Notes under the pieces: generated by a model
What the model was told of the DNA's origin: nothing
The model's database searches: none
The model's input: only the letters and a program-made list of their open reading frames with translations
Part shown: one piece after another, positions 29,931 to 34,577 of the stretch
Numbering within the stretch: the stretch's first letter is position 1
Layout of the letters: the number at the start of each line of letters is the position of its first letter
IMG/VR virus record: IMGVR_UViG_3300022871_000058
Location: 1-34,577 of that record
Reading direction: 5' to 3' (one strand)
DNA: 34,577 nt
DNA from: a virus
Position numbers and translations under genes: made by a program

Positions 29931-30682
29931 TACTCATCACCTGACCCTAGTTCCTCTTTAGATAATTTTATTTCATCTTCTTTAACATTATATTTCATAA
30001 ATAATCCACCTAAGCTAATTAAGTTATATGTGATATTATTATCAATAGTAATAATTGCAGATATATAATATTTATTTTTTCTAAACCAACTATATCTATC
30101 AGGTATATATTCAACTATATCATCTATTCTAACAAAGTCAGGCGCTTGTAAGAGTTTATCTGGTGGTGTAATCAATGAAAACTCAATAGGCTCAACTGTT
30201 TTAAATGCTTTTATACCATCAGCAGCTATTTCTACTTCTCCAGTAGGCTTAAATGATCCGCCTATAGATAAACTCTTTGATGATAATATATAAATTAATA
30301 CTTGCCTAGCTTCTTGTGATAAACCTTCTACTGGAAGTTTATTACACTGTTTAGATTTTTGAAGAGAATCTAAACTTTCCAACTTCTCAACTCTTGCTCT
30401 TAGTTTGCATACATCAGAATCGTCTAAGACATCTTCTATATCTGACTTCATATCATCTATGTCATCATCTGTATCATCTAATAATACTTCTAGTTTCTTC
30501 ATCTTTTGTGACAAATCTTTTATTAAAAGTTTGTCGCTCTGTTTAGATTCTTGCAGAGAATTTAAACTTACTTCTAACTCTTTGATTGATCTGAAAGCTA
30601 TATCCAATGTTTCCATACCTAATTTATTATTTATTCTAATTCTTTTCTTATCTACTTTGATCTTATCTAACCATTTACCCAT
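29930..30682 (-). CDS. Coiled-coil protein with a duplicated segment
   Basis: It encodes 250 residues from ATG 30682 (GGTTGTGAT upstream); the upstream in-frame start at 30703 lacks an SD. Residues about 30-125 are coiled coil, broken by a strongly acidic stretch (DDTDDDIDDMKSDIEDVLDD). SLNSLQESKQSDKLLIKDLSQ and SLDSLQKSKQCNKLPVEGLSQ-like segments are a duplicated block of about 22 residues. The C-terminal 100 residues are strand-rich. Function unknown; possibly a scaffold-like or nucleic-acid mimic protein. Confidence 0.62.
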   Translation of the reverse strand: MGKWLDKIKVDKKRIRINNKLGMETLDIAFRSIKELEVSLNSLQESKQSDKLLIKDLSQKMKKLEVLLDDTDDDIDDMKSDIEDVLDDSDVCKLRARVEKLESLDSLQKSKQCNKLPVEGLSQEARQVLIYILSSKSLSIGGSFKPTGEVEIAADGIKAFKTVEPIEFSLITPPDKLLQAPDFVRIDDIVEYIPDRYSWFRKNKYYISAIITIDNNITYNLISLGGLFMKYNVKEDEIKLSKEELGSGDE

Positions 30683-30686
30683 AATA

Positions 30687-30929
30687 TCACAACCTATCCT
30701 CATTTTCCATTATTCCTTTTTCTATTGTTATTCTATATCTGTTTTTAAACTTGTATTTCTTTCTTAATTTCTTCTTTTCCATTAATGCTAAGTTTCTTGA
30801 CCATACTAATTGCGGGAGGCTTGTTTTGCCATCCTTTTCTGCAAATACATAGTAGTTAGGCATAAAATTCCATTTCCATCCTGTAAATGTAATAGTGTGT
30901 ATTTGTTTTTGAACAAACAAAGTCCACAA
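30687..30929 (-). CDS. Small basic protein, start uncertain
   Basis: The frame encodes 80 residues from TTG 30929, next to the preceding stop (GGAGTGAT overlaps), or 58 residues from ATG 30863. The first choice leaves no gap in this densely packed operon; the second has an ATG but a weak SD. The C-terminal half is very basic (MEKKKLRKKYKFKNRYRI). PNYYVFAEKDGK may begin the folded part. Function unknown. Confidence 0.5.
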   Translation of the reverse strand: MWTLFVQKQIHTITFTGWKWNFMPNYYVFAEKDGKTSLPQLVWSRNLALMEKKKLRKKYKFKNRYRITIEKGIMENEDRL

Positions 30930-30930
30930 A

Positions 30931-31062
30931 TCACTCCATATACATTTTAAGGAATATAGTATTACCGTGTTTTATTAGGTGTGTAGTATATCCTCTGTCT
31001 TCGTACTCTTTAATTAACTCTTCTTGTTTCCATCTTCCCATTCTAGTTATATCAATTTTCAT
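30931..31062 (-). CDS. 43-residue small protein, unknown
   Basis: ATG 31062 follows AGGTGAGATTGA and overlaps the previous stop by ATGA. The product begins MKIDITRMGRWKQEELIKEY and ends in a strand-rich part (THLIKHGNTIFLKMY). The helix-strand pattern and charge balance look like a real small protein. Function unknown. Confidence 0.6.
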   Translation of the reverse strand: MKIDITRMGRWKQEELIKEYEDRGYTTHLIKHGNTIFLKMYME

Positions 31063-31175
31063 TCAATCTCACCTATTTCCTTTCCACATCTAGGACATAA
31101 TATAAAGTGCCCGTCTGTGATTACGTCGTCCTTTGTGAATTGTCCACAATCACTACAATAATAGTCTAACATCAT
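31059..31175 (-). CDS. 38-residue zinc-ribbon microprotein
   Basis: The start is ATG 31175 (or the adjacent ATG 31172), overlapping the stop of the upstream gene. It contains CSDC and CPRC pairs separated by 16 residues, making a complete four-cysteine zinc ribbon. It is translated in series with two other tiny genes. It may bind nucleic acid or a host factor. Confidence 0.68.
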   Translation of the reverse strand: MMLDYYCSDCGQFTKDDVITDGHFILCPRCGKEIGEIE

Positions 31176-31333
31176 CTGTCATCGCCCCATACTGCTTCTG
31201 ATACTTTATAAGATAACTCGCCATAATACTCTTTGAACTTTTCAACTGTTGAGCAATCACTACATACATAGTTCTCATCACTGAAGTCTAACCTTTCAAT
31301 TTTACCACAAATAACACATTTAATTTCTTCCAT
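31172..31333 (-). CDS. 53-residue zinc-ribbon protein, first gene of leftward operon
   Basis: It begins at ATG 31333 about 20-27 bp after a TATA box, so it should be leaderless; no good SD is present. CVIC and CSDC (residues 6-9 and 24-27) form a zinc ribbon, followed by a helical, acidic end (VEKFKEYYGELSYKVSEAVW). As the first gene of the long leftward operon it is likely one of the earliest expressed proteins. Confidence 0.68.
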   Translation of the reverse strand: MEEIKCVICGKIERLDFSDENYVCSDCSTVEKFKEYYGELSYKVSEAVWGDDR

Positions 31334-31349
31334 TGCAACCAATTCCCAA

Positions 31350-31360
31350 TTTTATACTAA
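31350..31360 (-). promoter_or_regulatory. TATA box of the long leftward operon
   Basis: On the minus strand, TTAGTATAAAA precedes the start of the 53-residue gene by about 17-27 bp. That spacing implies a leaderless transcript and a promoter for the gene series that runs down to about 27315. Confidence 0.6.
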
Positions 31361-31457
31361 AATTACTCCTGTATAATAAACATTATTCTAATGTTAATTA
31401 CCTATCTAATAATACAGTATTTGTATTATATTATATAAATATAATATAACGTGAAAG
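31361..31457. other. AT-rich divergent control region with inverted repeats
   Basis: The stretch has no gene and is almost entirely A and T. AACATTA (31379-31385) and TAATGTT (31389-31395) form a 7-bp inverted repeat. TTATATTATA (31426-31435) and TATAATATAA (31440-31449) form a perfect 10-bp inverted repeat with a 4-nt spacer. It lies between divergent promoters and near the MCM gene. It may be an operator or unwinding element. Confidence 0.5.
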
Positions 31458-31520
31458 TATATAAGGGGATATGCCGCTACATATTGTGTTGAGAATTAGT
31501 AGACCACAACATATTGTGGT
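31451..31520 (+). promoter_or_regulatory. Rightward promoter and paired operator-like repeats
   Basis: GTGAAAGTATATAAGG (31451-31466) has BRE- and TATA-like sequence. ACATATTGTG occurs at 31479-31488 and 31509-31518, 30 bp apart (about three helical turns), around the predicted transcript start. The second copy lies in a 7-bp palindrome, ACCACAA-CATA-TTGTGGT (31503-31520). These repeats look like binding sites for one regulator. Confidence 0.6.
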
Positions 31521-31534
31521 TTAAGGAGGAGAAA

Positions 31535-31627
31535 GTGGGGAAAATAGTAATGAGTAGGAGGGTAATCCTTATAGCAAAACCGTCCCCACATATCTCAGAG
31601 TTTTATGTAACTATAGTATGTTATTAA
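31535..31627 (+). CDS. Predicted 30-residue protein behind an ideal Shine-Dalgarno
   Basis: GTG 31535 follows AAGGAGGAGAAA, the strongest ribosome site in the region, and reads to TAA 31627. The product starts MGKIVMSRRVILIAKPSPH and ends FYVTIVCY: a basic start and strand-like hydrophobic end. It is the only rightward gene in this area and lies downstream of the promoter with paired repeats. Also visible is GTGGGGA (31535-31541) pairing with TCCCCAC, so the same DNA may instead form a structured RNA. Function unknown. Confidence 0.5.
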   Translation: MGKIVMSRRVILIAKPSPHISEFYVTIVCY

Positions 31628-31645
31628 AGTATTTAAATGTTGCTC

Positions 31646-33649
31646 CTACATTTTCCTATAACATCTAGGTTTGTACTCATAAATGTTACCTGATACTATT
31701 AACTTATTAAGGAAAAAATCTATATCTTCCCCGAACATTTCTTTTATCCTGTCGTATTCTAAATCACTATAGTCGTCAAACGCTTTAGATACTAGGTCTA
31801 ATGTTGTTTTAGCCTCTGTATTCATGCCGCTCTGCAACAAACTTAGGTCTGTTTTAGTATTACGGATCTTAATTCCAGCGGACTCGTAGGAGTCTATTAT
31901 TAACTCTTTAGCAAATAGTAAATCTTCTATATTAATCTCGTTGCTGAACCTTAACTTAGCACTAGCCTCGGATAATCTCTGTATTGTATTAGCTACCCTT
32001 AAATTGAAACCTTTTAAACTCTCAGAACCTTCCTTTATGTTCTTGAATAGATTAAACGCCTCACGCTTATAATCGTTAACTAATTCCTTTGGTACTACTG
32101 GGTTAAACTTCTTAGCGTGACTAATATACTTCCTAATGAAATCAACGTCTAAGTCTACACTGTCATCTATATTATTATTATAACTAAATATAGAGTCGTA
32201 AATATCTTCCATGTTGTCGTTAATTACTGTATTGTCAATTAAGAAGACTAAGTCAAACCTAGATAATAGAGACGGACTGAACGGAAGCTCCTGTATTCCT
32301 TTATGGTTAAATACGTTATTACGAGGATTAGCTGATGCTATAATACTGGTCTCAGTTTTTAGTACTTGGTGTTGGTTGAATTTATGTATGTTAATCTTAC
32401 CGTCTTCCATAGCTGTGTGTAATGAAGCTTTATCGTCATCGCGCATCTTGTCAAACTCGTCAATTAATACTATACCTTTATTACCTAGTACTAATGCTCC
32501 AGGTGTTAAAACAACTTCCTTACTACCCATAAACTCCATTTGCTGAACGGATGCGGTTAATCCTACTCTAGTAGTATCACCACCATTAGCTGTCTGAACT
32601 CTAGGAACTATATTTCTTACACTGTTCATTAGTTCGGATTTGGCTGTACCTGGGTTTCCTACCATCATTAAATGTATCTCACCACGCTTTCTATTATTAA
32701 TGTGTGTTTCACGTGTAACGCCGCCAACTAATTGTAATAGTATAGCTTTTTTAATATTGTCCATACCCTTTACCTTAGGGACAATATACTTAATTAACTC
32801 ATTTACATGGTTATTACTTAGAGCTAATGATTTTAGTTTATCTATATCATTAGGTTCTATTGTGGTATTTTCTAAGCTGTCCTTGTCAGGTTGTATGTCT
32901 ACTACCTCTAAATACCAATCCATTGTAGTGCTTTTATTCTCGTGGTCTTTTAATCGTAAGTACCCTATAAATATATTACTTAACCCTTCCTCAAACCTAT
33001 TAACTAAGTTTTCAGGGATAAAACATTCTAACTGTATGGGCTTAGATGCCATTTCGCTATCCTCGTAAGGCTCTTGTATTAGCAATCTTTGAGTTATTTG
33101 CGTGTCGCAGTGTTCTTTCTTTAATTTAAAGTATTTAGTATTATTACATTCAGCTTCAGGACATTCATATGGCTTCTCTATGTTTAAGCCGTCAATATCA
33201 ATCATGAAAGTAGTCTTACACTTACCGCACTCGTACGCTGCTTTCTTAAGTGTAGGCTTAGGGAAGGTGTGCTGTATCACCATTCCCCTTGCTTGTATTA
33301 GTTTATCTATATGTTTAGTAGTGACCGACCCGAGGTAGACCTTAAGGGGATGGAGATGGTTAGAGGTCGCAACTCGTATATCATCAATTAGTTCCATCCT
33401 TTCCTTGTCTAATTCAGATCGGTCTTCTAGTATACTAATAAAACTTGATTTAATTAAACTGTCCAATTCCTGTGTCCCTAGTTTAGCTTCTTTAAAAATA
33501 GTGTTTGAATCTTGCAGCTCCTTATAGTCTAGTTTGAATATATTATTATTATCCTTATCTATGATATCATCTATATAATCTAAATTATTATCAATCAAAA
33601 AATCTTTTGTATATCGGATTAAAGAATCCATTTCAACCATGCTAACCAT
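31646..33649 (-). CDS. mcm: MCM replicative helicase
   Basis: It encodes 667 residues from ATG 33649, with GGAGGT 8 nt upstream (an in-frame TTG further upstream lies within that SD). The N-terminal domain has the zinc site C141, C144, C163, C168. AAA+ motifs: Walker A VGNPGTAKSEL (330-340), Walker B IVLIDEFDKM (393-402), sensor 1 IIASANPR (436-443) and arginine finger LLSRFD (461-466). The C-terminal end (YSDLEYDRIKEMFGEDIDFFLNKLIVSGNIYEY) reads as a winged-helix domain. It unwinds DNA at the origin. It would form the viral replisome with host proteins, as no viral polymerase is seen. Confidence 0.95.
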   Translation of the reverse strand: MVSMVEMDSLIRYTKDFLIDNNLDYIDDIIDKDNNNIFKLDYKELQDSNTIFKEAKLGTQELDSLIKSSFISILEDRSELDKERMELIDDIRVATSNHLHPLKVYLGSVTTKHIDKLIQARGMVIQHTFPKPTLKKAAYECGKCKTTFMIDIDGLNIEKPYECPEAECNNTKYFKLKKEHCDTQITQRLLIQEPYEDSEMASKPIQLECFIPENLVNRFEEGLSNIFIGYLRLKDHENKSTTMDWYLEVVDIQPDKDSLENTTIEPNDIDKLKSLALSNNHVNELIKYIVPKVKGMDNIKKAILLQLVGGVTRETHINNRKRGEIHLMMVGNPGTAKSELMNSVRNIVPRVQTANGGDTTRVGLTASVQQMEFMGSKEVVLTPGALVLGNKGIVLIDEFDKMRDDDKASLHTAMEDGKINIHKFNQHQVLKTETSIIASANPRNNVFNHKGIQELPFSPSLLSRFDLVFLIDNTVINDNMEDIYDSIFSYNNNIDDSVDLDVDFIRKYISHAKKFNPVVPKELVNDYKREAFNLFKNIKEGSESLKGFNLRVANTIQRLSEASAKLRFSNEINIEDLLFAKELIIDSYESAGIKIRNTKTDLSLLQSGMNTEAKTTLDLVSKAFDDYSDLEYDRIKEMFGEDIDFFLNKLIVSGNIYEYKPRCYRKM

Positions 33650-34061
33650 AAAGGGCGACCTCCGCAAACTTTTAAATAAAACTTAAAAGTATAATAGTTA
33701 TAACAAGCTAGTATATATATGTTTTGTTAGCGTTTAATCAGGACACTAAAAAAAGACCCTAAAAAAGACCATATTTTTAGTTTTTATTGCACATACATAC
33801 TATTTCATACATAGATATATAAAACTAATGATAAATTTAATGGAAACAATAATCTAACAGCAACTGTGTGGAGAACCCTATAGAGTTATTCCTCTATAAT
33901 ATATATACATAATCACGTTATATAATAAAAAAACCTACTGTATACCTTCGGGGCGATACACTGTTAACCCACACCTTACATGAAATGTATAGTATGTGTT
34001 TATAATACTTTTGTATGTTTAGGTTATATTAGCAATAAATAGCTAAAAAAGGAGTGATTTT
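33650..34061. other. Non-coding region, candidate replication origin and divergent promoters
   Basis: About 410 bp hold no credible gene. CTAAAAAAAGACC (33746-33758) and CTAAAAAAGACC (33759-33770) are a tandem iteron-like pair, and CTAAAAA/TTTTTAG (33759-33765, 33774-33780) form an inverted repeat. TATAGAG/CTCTATA (33879-33885, 33892-33898) is a 7-bp hairpin. TACAT/ATGTA occurs near 33980. TATA-like stretches (for example TTTATAATAC near 33999) could drive the rightward early genes. It lies between the MCM gene and divergent early genes, where archaeal origins often lie. Confidence 0.5.
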
Positions 34062-34268
34062 TTGAGTAGAATTTTTCATGTAACAACATTAGGAATATTA
34101 CCACTTACAAATGGTGATAAAATTAATAAAAGTTGTTTTATATTTTATGATGATCATAAAGATATTATAAATGATATAAGAGTACAGTTATTAATGAAAA
34201 CCAATAATATAGAACAATGGAATATGATAGATAAAATAATTAATAAATATATTAAGGATGTGATTTAA
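34062..34268 (+). CDS. Small early protein, unknown, TTG start
   Basis: It encodes 68 residues. TTG 34062 is 3 nt after GGAGTGAT, the same spacing as the ATG genes; no ATG fits in frame with an SD. Residues start MSRIFHVTTLGILPLTNG and continue to a helical part (IINDIRVQLLMKTNN, KIINKYIKDVI). First gene of the rightward early operon that continues at base 1. The next ATG follows its stop directly. Function unknown. Confidence 0.6.
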   Translation: MSRIFHVTTLGILPLTNGDKINKSCFIFYDDHKDIINDIRVQLLMKTNNIEQWNMIDKIINKYIKDVI

Positions 34269-34472
34269 ATGGTTAAAGCGGTAACATTGAAAGATGAAGT
34301 GATAACATTATTAAATAGAATTAGAGATGATAGTAGATTTGGTATGTCATACTCACAATCTATACTATTTTTGTTTGGTGAAATAGATAAGCTTGAACAG
34401 GAAGCGTTGAAGGATAGAAGGAACTATGTTTTAGCTATAGCTAAACTTGAAAAACATGGAATTAAGTTTTAG
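34269..34472 (+). CDS. Small helical protein, complete copy of the gene cut at base 1
   Basis: It encodes 67 residues, behind AAGGATGTGAT and adjacent to the previous stop. It is rich in Leu, Lys and Glu and probably all helical, with a hydrophobic middle (SQSILFLFGEIDKLEQEAL). The final two-thirds equal the partial gene at 1-141 apart from Lys versus Glu near the end. It is followed here directly by the 115-residue gene, without the cassette gene. Function unknown. Confidence 0.72.
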   Translation: MVKAVTLKDEVITLLNRIRDDSRFGMSYSQSILFLFGEIDKLEQEALKDRRNYVLAIAKLEKHGIKF

Positions 34473-34577
34473 GTGATAAGAATGGATGAGGAATATTTTA
34501 ACAAGGATTCATTAAAGTATTTCACAATGTATTACTTTCTTATTAAGGATACATCTATTAATATAGATAATTTAATA
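34332..34577 (+). repeat. Terminal redundancy with the window start
   Basis: 34332-34487 equals 1-156 with one mismatch (34452 A versus 121 G), and 34488-34577 equals 443-532 exactly. The contig therefore overlaps itself, apart from the 286-bp cassette. This indicates a circular or circularly permuted genome of about 34,331 bp in the variant with the cassette. Confidence 0.88.
34482..34577 (+). CDS. 5' part of the 115-residue gene (redundant end)
   Basis: ATG 34482 behind AGGTGAT begins the same protein as at 437-784. The 96 bases to the window end (32 codons) are identical to 437-532. It is truncated by the contig end only, and shows that the contig closes on itself at this locus in the variant without the cassette. 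Confidence 0.8.
   Translation, partial: MDEEYFNKDSLKYFTMYYFLIKDTSINIDNLI

Noticed and set aside
31479-31520. CRISPR-like mini repeat pair
   Set aside because: Only two 10-bp copies, one within a palindrome next to a promoter; operator repeats explain this better.
32640-33068. 142-codon plus-strand frame inside the MCM gene
   Set aside because: It is antisense to conserved MCM motifs and has no ribosome site.
33746-33770. Frameshift or coding remnant at the A-rich repeats
   Set aside because: No open frame of useful length exists on either strand here; the repeats are non-coding.

Overview
The window looks like an essentially complete, AT-rich genome of a tailed virus (Caudoviricetes) of an archaeon. 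Evidence for an archaeal host: (1) nearly all starts sit 3-5 nt behind an AGGTGAT/GGAGTGAT-type Shine-Dalgarno, complementary to the archaeal 16S 3' end; (2) operons begin with BRE/TATA boxes (TTTATAAA) about 25 bp before leaderless or short-leader genes; (3) there is a group II chaperonin (thermosome) and an MCM helicase. The host lineage cannot be named from the sequence. The last ~246 bases repeat the first ~530 minus one 286-bp cassette. The contig therefore closes on itself (circular or permuted genome, unit about 34.3 kb) and carries two population variants.

Layout. 1-1583 and 34062-34577 (+): small early genes (YopX-like protein, zinc microprotein, unknowns). 1599-1667: degenerate tRNA. 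1737-11517 (+): packaging and head genes (small and large terminase, portal with a zinc ribbon, MuF-type minor head protein with a JAB-like domain, zinc protein, HK97-type protease with a likely internally started scaffold, major capsid protein, adaptor and gp10-like neck proteins), interrupted by an HNH-AP2 endonuclease gene. 11586-20548 (+): tail genes (terminator-like, tube, tail assembly chaperone with a -1 frameshift, a short tape measure, baseplate hub, adhesin-like proteins, transglutaminase-like peptidase). 20613-24705 (+): an 1127-residue fibre with an internal duplication, then small membrane proteins that may act in egress. 24733-31333 (-): an early/middle operon of compact overlapping genes, including zinc microproteins, a ribbon-helix-helix-like protein, an OB-like protein, a SpoT/MESH1-type HD hydrolase, a RecB-like nuclease and the thermosome. 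31334-31645: control region with inverted repeats, two divergent promoters and a predicted 30-residue protein. 31646-33649 (-): MCM helicase. 33650-34061: non-coding, repeat-bearing, candidate origin.

How it fits together. The leftward genes and MCM would replicate DNA with host polymerases (no viral polymerase or primase is seen), adjust host physiology and help protein folding. The rightward genes build the virion, and several of their operons share a TATA plus downstream ACTTCTAT element that looks like a late promoter class. No integrase or obvious lysogeny repressor was found, so a lytic or episomal life style is more likely than integration. All functions are inferred by reading protein motifs; no database search was possible.
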